DNA from: CAYMUC01 sp964393535 | Lineage (GTDB): Bacteria; Actinomycetota; Acidimicrobiia; Acidimicrobiales; Ilumatobacteraceae | DNA length: 37,364 nt | Assembly (NCBI GenBank): GCA_964393535.1 | Contig: CAYMUC010000018.1 | Coordinates: 1-37,364, forward strand | Direction: 5' to 3' | Part shown: one piece after another, positions 6,935 to 14,219 of the stretch | Layout: every line of letters begins with the position of its first letter | How positions within the stretch are numbered: position 1 is the first letter of the stretch | Made by a program: the position numbers and the translations under genes | Notes under the pieces: generated by a model | Told to the model about the DNA's origin: nothing | The model's input: the letters and a program-made list of their open reading frames with translations, nothing else | The model's database searches: none

Positions 6935-8074
6935 ATGGCCCTGACCGGCAACCACGCAGCATCCACCGGATGTGACGACCTCGACGAGGCGATCGGTGGC
7001 CTCATCCCCGGCGACAACGTGGTGTGGGTGGCCGAGCCGAGTCCGTGGTTTCACACGGTGGTGAACACCTTCCTGCAGCGGGGCCGGAACCGTCACCCCA
7101 CCTTGGTGGTGGCGGTCGATCGTCATGATCTCGATGGGCCGTGGCCTGCCGGGGTGGAGCTCCTCGATGCCACCTCGGGGTCCGTGTGGGCCGGCTCCCA
7201 GGCCTTGGCCGACGAACTGGATCGCCGACTCGCACATGTTCCAGGTGCACACGTGGTGATCGACGGCTTCGAAGCACTGGTACGCCGGTGGGGCTCGGAC
7301 CGCGCCATGGCCTTCTTCGCCCGAACCTGCCCCTCCATGTTGCAGTACGGCACGATCACCACGTGGCGTACCAGTCGGCAGGTGGGGGCGAACCTGCTGG
7401 AACGGATGCGACAGATCACCCAGTGCTTCTTCGAGGTGCGTGGTGAGCACCTGCACCTGCTGAAGGCCGAGGGTCGTCCCGGCGGGGTGGCGGGGGCGGC
7501 CTATCAGATCCATACCCAGGCCGACAGGGTCGTCTTGACACTGCTCCCCACGCATGGCCGTCTCGCTCAGGGCCTCACCGCCTTGCGACGCGACCTCGGC
7601 CTCACCAAAGCGCAGTTGGCGGCCGTCGCCGGGGTGACGCCCAGTGCCATCTCACAGGCCGAGTCCACGGCGCGTGGTCTGTCGCTGGACACCCTGCTCA
7701 CCCTGAGCGACCGACTGGGAGTCAGTCTGGATCGAGTGGTCGGTGCCAAACCCGACCCTGGCTATCGATTGGCTCGTTTCGATCGCCACCGGCCTGTGGT
7801 GGCCGAAGGTGTCGTGGCCCTGGCCGACGATCCCGAACTGGGTGTGCGGGCTTGGTTCATCACACTGCAGCCACATCAGGAGATGTCGGTGCCGGTGGTG
7901 CACAAGGGTCCCGAACTGGTGGCTGTGGCCCGCGGTCTGGTGCAGGTTCACGTGGGTGAGGACACCCCGGTGCTGCGTGCGGGCGACACCCTGCTGGCCA
8001 CCACGGCAAGCATGAGCCGTTGGCGCAACCTGCGCCCCGATCCCGCAGCCTTCTACTGGATCGTGCGCGACTGA
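6935..8074 (+). CDS. Regulator with P-loop-less RecA/KaiC-like domain, XRE helix-turn-helix and cupin
   Basis: This 379-residue protein has three visible parts. Residues 1-205 resemble a RecA/KaiC/RadA-type domain: TGCDDLDEAIGGLIPGDNVV (11-30) matches the TGxxxLDxxxGGGxxxG entry of that fold, and HVVIDGFEAL (106-115) looks like a Walker B strand. The Walker A position reads AEPSPWFHT, with no GKT/S, so nucleotide hydrolysis is unlikely. Residues 213-270 are an XRE helix-turn-helix (LGLTKAQLAAVAGVTPSAIS). Residues 285-379 form a cupin-like barrel (HQEMSVPVVHKGPELVAVARG; LRAGDTLLATT). The likely job is ligand-responsive DNA binding, perhaps controlling the upstream amine/purine genes or gdhA downstream. 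Domain calls are from pattern recognition; the combination is unusual. Confidence 0.72.
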   Translation: MALTGNHAASTGCDDLDEAIGGLIPGDNVVWVAEPSPWFHTVVNTFLQRGRNRHPTLVVAVDRHDLDGPWPAGVELLDATSGSVWAGSQALADELDRRLAHVPGAHVVIDGFEALVRRWGSDRAMAFFARTCPSMLQYGTITTWRTSRQVGANLLERMRQITQCFFEVRGEHLHLLKAEGRPGGVAGAAYQIHTQADRVVLTLLPTHGRLAQGLTALRRDLGLTKAQLAAVAGVTPSAISQAESTARGLSLDTLLTLSDRLGVSLDRVVGAKPDPGYRLARFDRHRPVVAEGVVALADDPELGVRAWFITLQPHQEMSVPVVHKGPELVAVARGLVQVHVGEDTPVLRAGDTLLATTASMSRWRNLRPDPAAFYWIVRD

Positions 8075-8117
8075 ACTGCGGCGATACGGCGGTCGACAGC
8101 AGTGCTGTTGGCCCTGG

Positions 8118-8152
8118 TTGCCCTCAGGTCGACGGTCCTAACGTGAGACGTT
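8118..8152 (+). promoter_or_regulatory. Possible gdhA promoter with palindrome over the -10
   Basis: TTGCCC (8118-8123) and TAACGT (8139-8144) are spaced by 15 bases, shorter than ideal. The -10 overlaps the palindrome AACGT-GAG-ACGTT (8140-8152), which could be a repressor operator. Start codon ATG 8222 would leave a leader of about 70 bases. Confidence 0.35.
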
Positions 8153-8168
8153 GCCGTGTGCCGGGCCC

Positions 8169-8198
8169 AACGACGTGCCCCGACGGCTCCCCGTCGTT
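8169..8198 (+). promoter_or_regulatory. Two mutually exclusive hairpins in the gdhA leader
   Basis: AACGACG (8169-8175) can pair with CGTCGTT (8192-8198). Alternatively CGACGG (8181-8186) can pair with CCGTCG (8191-8196) around a CTCC loop. The two share the 3' arm, so only one can form. The ribosome binding site GGAGAG (8210-8215) begins 12 bases later. This may be a regulatory leader or simply GC-rich coincidence. Confidence 0.35.
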
Positions 8199-8221
8199 CA
8201 TCGCTTGTCGGAGAGTCCTGC

Positions 8222-9583
8222 ATGTCCCCTGCACATCATCCCGTTCGTCACGAACTGGTCGAACGTTCCATCCAACGGGTCATCGACCGCAGTCCCGGTG
8301 AACTCGAGTTCCACCAGGCCGTGCGCGAGGTGGTGGAAACACTCGGGCCGTACCTCGAGCGGCATCCCGAGTACGTCGACGAGCGCATCATCGATCGCGT
8401 CTGCGAACCCGAGCGCCAGGTCATGTTCCGCGTCGTGTGGGAGGACGACCGTGGCGAGGTGCATGTGAACCGGGGCATGCGGGTGCAGTTCAACAGTGCC
8501 CTGGGTCCCTACAAGGGTGGTCTGCGGTTCCACCCGTCGGTGAACCTGGGCATCATCAAGTTCCTCGGCTTCGAGCAGATCTTCAAGAACGCACTCACCG
8601 GCATGGCCATCGGTGGTGGCAAGGGGGGCAGCGACTTCGATCCCAAGGGTCGCTCCGACCGGGAGATCATGCGGTTCTGCCAGGCGTTCATGACTGAACT
8701 GCACCGGCATCTGGGGGAGTACACCGACGTGCCGGCCGGCGACATCGGCGTCGGCGGACGCGAGATCGGCTACATGTTCGGCCAGTACAAGCGCATCGCC
8801 AATCGATACGAGTCGGGGGTGCTCACCGGCAAAGGCGTCGCCTACGGCGGTGCGCTGGGCCGCACCGAGGCCACCGGCTACGGCACCGTGTTCTTCCTGC
8901 AGGAAATGCTGGCGGCACGCGGTCTGGACGTACAGGGTCGTACCGCCGTGGTGTCGGGATCCGGCAACGTGGCCATCTATGCCATCGAGAAGTTGCACCA
9001 GTGTGGTGCCACCGTGGTGGCGTGTTCCGACTCGAGCGGCTACGTGCATGATCCCGCCGGCATCGATCTCGAGTTGCTGAAGCAGGTGAAGGAGGTGGAG
9101 CGCGGCCGCATCTCCGACTACGTCGACCGCCGACCCGGTTCCCGGTTGGTGAAGGACGGGTCGATCTGGGAGGTTCCGTGCCACCTGGCCTTGCCCAGCG
9201 CCACCCAGAACGAACTCCACGCCGCCGATGCCGCCGCCCTGGTCAACAACGGCTGTCTCGCCGTGGCCGAGGGTGCCAACATGCCCTCCACCCCTGAAGC
9301 CATCGAGATCCTCACCGCAGCCGGTGTGGCATTCGGGCCCGCCAAGGCGGCCAACGCCGGTGGTGTGGCCACCTCGGCACTGGAGATGCAGCAGAACGCC
9401 TCTCGTGATTCCTGGTCCTTCGAGGTCACCGAACAGCGCTTGGCCGAGATCATGCGCAACATCCACCGCACCTGCGCCGAGACCGCCGACCAGTACGGCG
9501 TTCCCGGGGATCTCATCACAGGTGGCAACATCGCCGGCTTCGCCCGTGTGGCCACTGCCATGCACGCGTTGGGGTTGTTCTGA
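8222..9583 (+). CDS. gdhA: Glutamate dehydrogenase, NADP-type hexameric
   Basis: This enzyme catalyses reversible amination of 2-oxoglutarate to glutamate and is the main ammonium-assimilating dehydrogenase. The 453 residues match the bacterial hexameric (about 450-residue) class. Visible motifs are KGGLRFHPSVN, the catalytic lysine in IGGGKGGSDFDPKG (K134), the Asp in DVPAGDIGVGGREIGY (D173), GRTEATGYG, and the Rossmann-type VVSGSGNVAIYAIEKL. I place the start at ATG 8222 because GGAGAG (8210-8215) is correctly spaced. A GTG at 8156 in the same frame would add 22 Arg/Pro-rich residues absent from the family. It is probably a single-gene unit with its own structured leader. Confidence 0.95.
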   Translation: MSPAHHPVRHELVERSIQRVIDRSPGELEFHQAVREVVETLGPYLERHPEYVDERIIDRVCEPERQVMFRVVWEDDRGEVHVNRGMRVQFNSALGPYKGGLRFHPSVNLGIIKFLGFEQIFKNALTGMAIGGGKGGSDFDPKGRSDREIMRFCQAFMTELHRHLGEYTDVPAGDIGVGGREIGYMFGQYKRIANRYESGVLTGKGVAYGGALGRTEATGYGTVFFLQEMLAARGLDVQGRTAVVSGSGNVAIYAIEKLHQCGATVVACSDSSGYVHDPAGIDLELLKQVKEVERGRISDYVDRRPGSRLVKDGSIWEVPCHLALPSATQNELHAADAAALVNNGCLAVAEGANMPSTPEAIEILTAAGVAFGPAKAANAGGVATSALEMQQNASRDSWSFEVTEQRLAEIMRNIHRTCAETADQYGVPGDLITGGNIAGFARVATAMHALGLF

Positions 9584-9641
9584 GCCTCGACCCGGTGACC
9601 ACGAGATGACGTCGAACTGAACGACAGGTGAACTGACCCTC

Positions 9642-9647
9642 TACGCT
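9642..9647 (+). promoter_or_regulatory. -10 element TACGCT of a probable leaderless promoter for the MFS gene
   Basis: TACGCT ends 7 bases before the GTG start at 9655. No Shine-Dalgarno sequence is present in the 7-base gap. Confidence 0.5.
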
Positions 9648-9654
9648 CGAGTGC

Positions 9655-10893
9655 GTGGGGGCAACTGCGACTGTTGACGCCGCGGCGGCACGGTCGTTGC
9701 GGGGAACCGGATTCTGGCTGCTGTGGATGAACGCCGTGATGATGGGTCTGGTCGTCTCGGCGGATCGATTCACGTTCATCTGGTTGGTCGACGACACGTT
9801 GGGTTCACCCACCTGGGCGGCGGGTCTGGTGGTGTTCGCCCTCGGTGCACCGGTGTGTGCACTGGTACTCACCGCGGGAGCACTGGTCGATCGACACGAC
9901 CGACGCCGGATCCTCGTGATCACCCAGTCGGCAGGTGCCGCCGTGCTGGCCGGCGCAGCATTGTTGGTCGGTGCCGGATGGGTGAACCTTCCGGGTGCGG
10001 TGGCGATCGCCGTGGTGTTCGGTGTGGTGGTGGCGTTCGCCCTCCCGGTGCGTTCGGCATTGGTGCCGGCACTGGTGGGGCCCACGCGCGTCATGCACGC
10101 CGTCGTGGTGATGACCATCGGGGCCAACGTGGCCATGATCGCCGGGCCCTTGATGGTGGGCAGTGTCATCGACGCCCGAGGTGTGGCCTGGGCGTTCGCC
10201 GTGCAGGCGACCTTTCTCCTGGCCGGTGTGGCCAGTATCTGGCGCCTCGACGTGCCGCCTCATCCGCCTGTGGTGGAGCGCACACGACTACGCGCCGACA
10301 TCGCCGTGGGTCTGCGGTACGTGTGGCATCACCCAGAACTTCGAGCGTTGTTCGGCCTGTTGTGCGTGGGCGGCGGCCTGATGGGTGGGGGATCGTTCAC
10401 CTTGCTGCCCCGGCTCGCCCGCGATGTGTTCGGGCGCGACGCAGGCGAAGCCGCCCGACTGTTCGCGTTGCTGGGGCTGGGCATGGTGTCCATGTCGTTC
10501 GTCCTCATGCGCTACCGCCACCACATTCGGCGGCGGGGCCTGTTCTTCATGGGGTTCCTGGTGATGGGCACCACGGGGCAGATCCTTCAGGGTGTGGCAC
10601 CGTCGTTCTTGTTCCTGCAGATCCTCATGGTGCTGTGGGGTTTCACCGGCGGCATGTACATGAACCTCAACCAGTCACTCATCCAGGAACTCACCCCACT
10701 CGATCGCATGGGCAGGGTCATGGGACTGAGCACCCTCGTGAACGCCGGCCTGCTTCCCATCGGCGGGTTGGCAGCCGGAGTAGTGGCGTCGATCCTGGGT
10801 GTGCGTGCCGCGCTCAGCCTGTTCGGCATCGCCGCTTTGTTGTGCGTCATCACGGCACTGCTTCGGGCCAAAGGTCTGCGCGCACTGGCCTGA
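9655..10893 (+). CDS. Major facilitator superfamily transporter
   Basis: This 412-residue integral membrane protein has about 12 hydrophobic segments. It carries the MFS signature loop between helices 2 and 3 (GALVDRHDRRRILV) and a long central loop (about 200-220) dividing two six-helix halves. The overall pattern resembles the EntS/MFS_3 drug or siderophore exporter group. The substrate is unknown. The GTG start has a -10 hexamer directly in front instead of a ribosome binding site. It is followed after 21 bases by the DUF2855 gene, so the two may be co-transcribed. Confidence 0.85.
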   Translation: MGATATVDAAAARSLRGTGFWLLWMNAVMMGLVVSADRFTFIWLVDDTLGSPTWAAGLVVFALGAPVCALVLTAGALVDRHDRRRILVITQSAGAAVLAGAALLVGAGWVNLPGAVAIAVVFGVVVAFALPVRSALVPALVGPTRVMHAVVVMTIGANVAMIAGPLMVGSVIDARGVAWAFAVQATFLLAGVASIWRLDVPPHPPVVERTRLRADIAVGLRYVWHHPELRALFGLLCVGGGLMGGGSFTLLPRLARDVFGRDAGEAARLFALLGLGMVSMSFVLMRYRHHIRRRGLFFMGFLVMGTTGQILQGVAPSFLFLQILMVLWGFTGGMYMNLNQSLIQELTPLDRMGRVMGLSTLVNAGLLPIGGLAAGVVASILGVRAALSLFGIAALLCVITALLRAKGLRALA

Positions 10894-10914
10894 CACAGGT
10901 GCGAGGATGATTCC

Positions 10915-12000
10915 ATGACGCCCTACACCCCGTTCGTGGAAGTCGGTCGCGGACGCCTCGCCGAGGTACGCATCGTCGATCGGCCACATCCGCCGCTCGA
11001 GGAGGGGCAGGCCCGGCTCCGCATCGAGTCGTTCGCCCTCACCGCCAACAACGTCACCTACGCCGCCATGGGTGATGTCATGCGCTACTGGGACTTCTTT
11101 CCCACAGGGGACACCGCATGGGGTCGCGTGCCGGTGTGGGGTTTCGGCGAGGTCGTCGAATCGCACACCGATGCGGTGGTCATGGGCGAGCGCGTCTACG
11201 GCTACTTCCCCATGGGGGCGGAACTGGTGGTCATCCCCGGACGTGCCGACGTCTCGGGCTTCACCGATCTCGCTGCTCACCGTCAGCCCATGGCGGCGGT
11301 GTACAACCGGTACCAGCGGGTGGCCGATCAACCGCACGAACTGGCGGATGCTCTGCGCATGGTGCTGAACCCGTTGTTCGTCACCGGCTTCCTCATCGCC
11401 GATGCCATCGACGACGACCCGTCGGGACGGCCCGAGCGGGTGGTCGTGTCCAGTGCGTCGTCGAAGACCGCCTTGGCCGTGGCATGGTCGCTGCAAGCGC
11501 TGGGCATCCCCCGCGTGGGTCTCACCTCGGCCAGTCGCCGAGAGGCGGTCGAGGCCCTGGGGGTGTGGACCGAAGTGCTCGGCTACGACGAGACGCGCGC
11601 GGTGGAGAAGGACCCCACTCGTGCGGTCTACGTGGACATCGCCGGGAATGCCGAGGTCACCCGACGGGTCCATACGTCACTCGGCGATCACCTCACCCGG
11701 TCGCTCACCGTGGGGATCACCCACTGGGATCAGCTGGGAGTGCAGGCGTCTGAACCTCCCGGAGTCGCCCGCGAGATGTTCTTCGCGCCGGCACGCATCG
11801 CCAAGCGGCAACAGGACTGGGGTCGCGGCGGCCTCGACGCCCGTATGGCGAACCGATGGACCGAGTTCGCGCACTGGGCCCAGAGCTGGCTCGACATTCG
11901 GCCTGTCCACGGTCCCGAGGCCGTTGCAGTGCTGTGGCGAGAGCTCGTCGACGGCATCGACGACCCCCGGCGGGCCTACGTGGCTTCGTTGGCCGACTGA
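10915..12000 (+). CDS. DUF2855 family protein
   Basis: This 361-residue protein matches the remembered pattern of the DUF2855 family, distant relatives of medium-chain dehydrogenases with no proven function. Features are LRIESFALTANNVTYAAMGD near residue 35, WGFGEVVES (an MDR-like cofactor-entry region), GERVYGYFPM, and VVVSSASSKTALAVAWSLQ, which resembles a Rossmann cofactor segment. No zinc-binding Cys cluster is seen. ATG 10915 has a good ribosome binding site (GAGGA, 10903-10907). Its last 25 bases overlap the end of the convergent gene 11976-12719. Confidence 0.82.
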   Translation: MTPYTPFVEVGRGRLAEVRIVDRPHPPLEEGQARLRIESFALTANNVTYAAMGDVMRYWDFFPTGDTAWGRVPVWGFGEVVESHTDAVVMGERVYGYFPMGAELVVIPGRADVSGFTDLAAHRQPMAAVYNRYQRVADQPHELADALRMVLNPLFVTGFLIADAIDDDPSGRPERVVVSSASSKTALAVAWSLQALGIPRVGLTSASRREAVEALGVWTEVLGYDETRAVEKDPTRAVYVDIAGNAEVTRRVHTSLGDHLTRSLTVGITHWDQLGVQASEPPGVAREMFFAPARIAKRQQDWGRGGLDARMANRWTEFAHWAQSWLDIRPVHGPEAVAVLWRELVDGIDDPRRAYVASLAD

Positions 12001-12719
12001 CGTCCCGACTGACGGCCTGCCTGTCCGGCGGTCACGGCCAAGCCGCCACCGCCGACTACCAGCACCACCAGCAGGCGGGCGATCCACACGTCACCATCGG
12101 CCCGCCGCCGAGCGTCGTCGGCCTGATCGGCTAGTTGCTCGGCAAGCGCCCCGGCGGTGTCCAGTGTCTCCACCGCGTCGTCCAACCGTCGTGCCACGTC
12201 GGCCAACTGACCACCGGCGGCCACCACGCCAGGAGCCGATGCTTCGAGGCGACCGGCCGTCGCCGTCAGACCGTCGCCGAGGTCGCGCAACTGATCGGGG
12301 AGCGGCGCCAGACCGTCGGCCACACGGCGAAGGTCCTCGGCCAGGGAGTCGCGATTACCGGGGATCAGTCGTTCCAGGAACTCGATGAACTGCGCCAGAT
12401 CGTCGGCCACACCACTGGTGCCCACGATGCCGTCGGCCACATTGCTGCGCAAGGCCTCACCCACGTCGCTCGAGGTCGCCGCCCCGTCGCGCACCACCTC
12501 GGCCACGCTGTCGATCACCGTGGAGGTGGCCGCCGCCAGTTCGGCCACCTCAGCGGCCAACGCCCTCGCCGAGGAGATGCCCGCCACCGTCACATCGGCG
12601 GCATCGGCGGTCACGTCGAGGCCTTCGCGGTAGGTGGTGCCCAGTCGTTCTACGAGGGCGAGGGCCAGCACGGTGATCACGATCGTGATGACAGCGGCGA
12701 CGGCCTGGCGACGGTTCAC
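11976..12719 (-). CDS. Two-span membrane protein with long helical middle, unknown function
   Basis: This 247-residue protein has one hydrophobic segment at each end (about 7-25, AVAAVITIVITVLALAL; and about 213-231, IARLLVVLVVGGGGLAVTAG). Between them is an Ala/Asp/Val-rich region without Cys, predicted to be helical or coiled coil. The layout recalls sensor or methyl-accepting extracytoplasmic domains, but no HAMP or signalling domain follows. I do not recognise a family. The GTG start is preceded by TACGCT 6 bases upstream, suggesting leaderless expression. It is divergent from the LOG-family gene with only 35 bases between starts, and convergent with the DUF2855 gene (25-base overlap). 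Confidence 0.72.
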   Translation of the reverse strand: MNRRQAVAAVITIVITVLALALVERLGTTYREGLDVTADAADVTVAGISSARALAAEVAELAAATSTVIDSVAEVVRDGAATSSDVGEALRSNVADGIVGTSGVADDLAQFIEFLERLIPGNRDSLAEDLRRVADGLAPLPDQLRDLGDGLTATAGRLEASAPGVVAAGGQLADVARRLDDAVETLDTAGALAEQLADQADDARRRADGDVWIARLLVVLVVGGGGLAVTAGQAGRQSGRQSANEAT

Positions 12720-12725
12720 GGGGTC

Positions 12726-12747
12726 AGCGTAACGAGGTCCTTAGGCT
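12726..12747. promoter_or_regulatory. Divergent pair of -10 elements, 12719(-) and 12755(+)
   Basis: On the minus strand TACGCT (complement of 12726-12731) ends 6 bases before the GTG of gene 11976-12719. On the plus strand TAGGCT (12742-12747) ends 7 bases before the GTG of the LOG gene. Only 10 bases separate the two hexamers, so polymerases cannot occupy both at once. Confidence 0.5.
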
Positions 12748-12754
12748 GGAGCAG

Positions 12755-13489
12755 GTGAGTGCATGGCGTGGCGTCGAGCGTGAACTGCTGGAAGGCCCTC
12801 GGTCGCGGCGACGTGAGCTCCGCAGCGTGGGCCGCATGGCTGGCGAACTGGTCCGCGGTTTTCGCCGACTGCACTTCGTGGGGCCTTGCGTGACCGTATT
12901 CGGTTCGGCCCGTGTGCAGCCCGACAGCCTCCACTACGACCAGGCCCGCTCGGTGGCCCGAGCGTTGTCGTCCATGGGATTCACCATCATGACCGGCGGT
13001 GGTCCGGGCATCATGGAGGCGGCAAACCGTGGTGCCCGTGACGCCGGTGGGGTGAGCGTGGGCTGCAACATCCGACTGCCCCACGAACAGCAACCCAACC
13101 CGTATCTCGACGTGAGTATCGACTTCGACTACTTCTTCGTGCGCAAGGTGATGTTGGTGAAGTACTCGTACGCCTTCGTGGTGCTGCCGGGTGGTTTCGG
13201 CACCATGGATGAGATGTTCGAGGCCCTCACCCTCATCCAGACCGCCAAGATCCACGACTTTCCGGTCGTGGTGATGGGATCGCAGTACTGGGCACCGTTA
13301 CAGCAGCAACTCGAGGGCATGGTGGCCAGTGCGACCATCGATGCAGACGATCTCCAGCTGTTGTGCGTCACCGATGACGTCGACGAGGCGGTGGCCCATG
13401 TGCGCCGCTGCGCCGTGGATCGCTTCGGCCTGCACCGTCGGCTCACACCTCGCAGGATCCTCGGCGAGCACGGTGCTAGGAATATCTAG
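12755..13489 (+). CDS. LOG family protein (TIGR00730-like nucleoside monophosphate phosphoribohydrolase)
   Basis: This 244-residue Rossmann-like protein belongs to the family once called lysine decarboxylase and now known as LOG. Members cleave the N-glycosidic bond of nucleoside 5'-monophosphates, including cytokinin ribotides. Hallmarks are TVFGSARV, GGGPGIMEAANRG (81-93), the Arg/Lys pair in DYFFVRK (130-131), and the catalytic PGGFGTMDE (145-153). An Arg-rich N-terminal extension (about 1-40) precedes the core. Substrate specificity is not determined by these motifs. The GTG start has no ribosome binding site. The TAG stop lies within a palindrome next to the following promoter. Confidence 0.88.
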   Translation: MSAWRGVERELLEGPRSRRRELRSVGRMAGELVRGFRRLHFVGPCVTVFGSARVQPDSLHYDQARSVARALSSMGFTIMTGGGPGIMEAANRGARDAGGVSVGCNIRLPHEQQPNPYLDVSIDFDYFFVRKVMLVKYSYAFVVLPGGFGTMDEMFEALTLIQTAKIHDFPVVVMGSQYWAPLQQQLEGMVASATIDADDLQLLCVTDDVDEAVAHVRRCAVDRFGLHRRLTPRRILGEHGARNI

Positions 13490-13490
13490 C
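13475..13490. promoter_or_regulatory. Palindrome GCTAG-GAATAT-CTAGC, candidate operator
   Basis: A perfect 5-bp inverted repeat with a 6-base AT-rich centre lies 10 bases before the TATGCT hexamer at 13500, where a -35 box would be. It is AT-rich compared with its surroundings. The XRE regulator two genes downstream is a natural candidate to bind it. Confidence 0.45.
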
Positions 13491-13499
13491 AACCTGCCA

Positions 13500-13505
13500 T
13501 ATGCT
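13500..13505 (+). promoter_or_regulatory. -10 element TATGCT of a probable leaderless promoter
   Basis: TATGCT ends 6 bases before ATG 13512, with TCAAGC between and no ribosome binding site. Confidence 0.5.
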
Positions 13506-13511
13506 TCAAGC

Positions 13512-13811
13512 ATGGCAACCACCAAGACCACCACCAAGTCCCCCAAGGCCCCTGTCGACGCTGCCACCAGCAAGGTCGACGCTGCACGTACCGCCGTGCT
13601 GGAGCGCGTGCAGCAGGGCCAGGAAGCCGCCCTCGTGGCCGCAGAGCGCCTCGGCTCGGCGCTGGAGCGCTTCATTCCCGCTCCGGTCCTGCCCGTCGTG
13701 ACCACCGTGCAGAAGGTCGTCGTGACCAATGTCGAGTTCGCCGCCGCCCTGGCCCGCAGCCAGGCCGACTTCGCCACCAAGGTGGCCAAGGCCGTGCTGC
13801 CCACCGCCTGA
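13512..13811 (+). CDS. Small phasin/HBHA-like amphipathic helical protein
   Basis: This 99-residue protein has a Lys/Thr-rich N-terminus (MATTKTTTKSPKAP). Long amphipathic helices follow (VDAARTAVLERVQQGQEAAL, and VEFAAALARSQADFATKVAK near the C-terminus), with a short hydrophobic Pro-containing stretch between (FIPAPVLPVVTTV). No Cys or Trp is present. Composition and gene context resemble the mycobacterial HBHA / rhodococcal lipid-droplet (MLDS) and phasin proteins, which coat storage granules or droplets. Similarity is by character, not by a clear motif. An XRE regulator gene follows after 18 bases, as in those systems. Confidence 0.6.
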   Translation: MATTKTTTKSPKAPVDAATSKVDAARTAVLERVQQGQEAALVAAERLGSALERFIPAPVLPVVTTVQKVVVTNVEFAAALARSQADFATKVAKAVLPTA

Positions 13812-13829
13812 TCGCGGCGGGATCATCAC

Positions 13830-14219
13830 ATGACCGATGAATGGGGTCGCCGCCTCGACGCACTCGGGGCGGCGATCCGACAACACCGACAGTTGGCCCG
13901 CATGAGTCTGCGCCAACTGTCGGAACTGGCCCACGTGTCGAATCCGTACCTCAGTCAGATCGAGCGTGGCCTTCACGAACCCTCGGTACGGGTGGTTCGC
14001 TCCATCGCCAAGGCCTTGAACCTCTCCGCTGAAGATCTGCTCGAGCAGGCCGGCATGCTGGATGATCAGTCCGACGCCGCCGACGCTGCGGAAACGACCC
14101 GCGCAGTCGACACCGTGGCGGTCTTACGTGCGGACCCCTACCTCACCGACGAGCAGCGCGAGGCACTCATCGCTGTGTACCGCAGCTACCGGGCCGCCCG
14201 CAGCGCCGACGACGACTGA
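13830..14219 (+). CDS. XRE-family transcriptional regulator
   Basis: This 129-residue DNA-binding protein has an N-terminal helix-turn-helix (about 11-66: MSLRQLSELAHVSNPYLSQI then ERGLHEPSVRVVRSIAKALN). A short acidic C-terminal part (ADPYLTDEQREALIAVYRSY) follows. The HTH strongly resembles Rv0474 of Mycobacterium tuberculosis, the gene next to hbhA, as I remember it. The position directly after a small HBHA/phasin-like gene supports a role as regulator of that protein. GGGA 8 bases upstream of ATG 13830 may serve as ribosome binding site. Its TGA abuts the TCA of the convergent exonuclease gene, forming TGATCA at 14217-14222. Confidence 0.85.
   Translation: MTDEWGRRLDALGAAIRQHRQLARMSLRQLSELAHVSNPYLSQIERGLHEPSVRVVRSIAKALNLSAEDLLEQAGMLDDQSDAADAAETTRAVDTVAVLRADPYLTDEQREALIAVYRSYRAARSADDD

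Noticed and set aside
8156..8221. GTG 8156 as the gdhA start
   Set aside because: It adds an Arg/Pro-rich stretch that is not in the family, and the ribosome binding site at 8210-8215 points to ATG 8222.
8198..9565. 455-codon minus-strand frame opposite gdhA
   Set aside because: Fully antisense to a clear glutamate dehydrogenase; composition is that of a shadow frame.
10903..10908. GAGGAT as a leaderless -10 before the DUF2855 gene
   Set aside because: It lacks the TA start of the motif, and GAGGA is better explained as a Shine-Dalgarno sequence 7 bases before ATG 10915.
13500..13511. Ribosome binding site for the phasin-like gene
   Set aside because: ATGCTTCAAGC before ATG 13512 has no complementarity to the 16S 3' end; the leaderless reading fits better.
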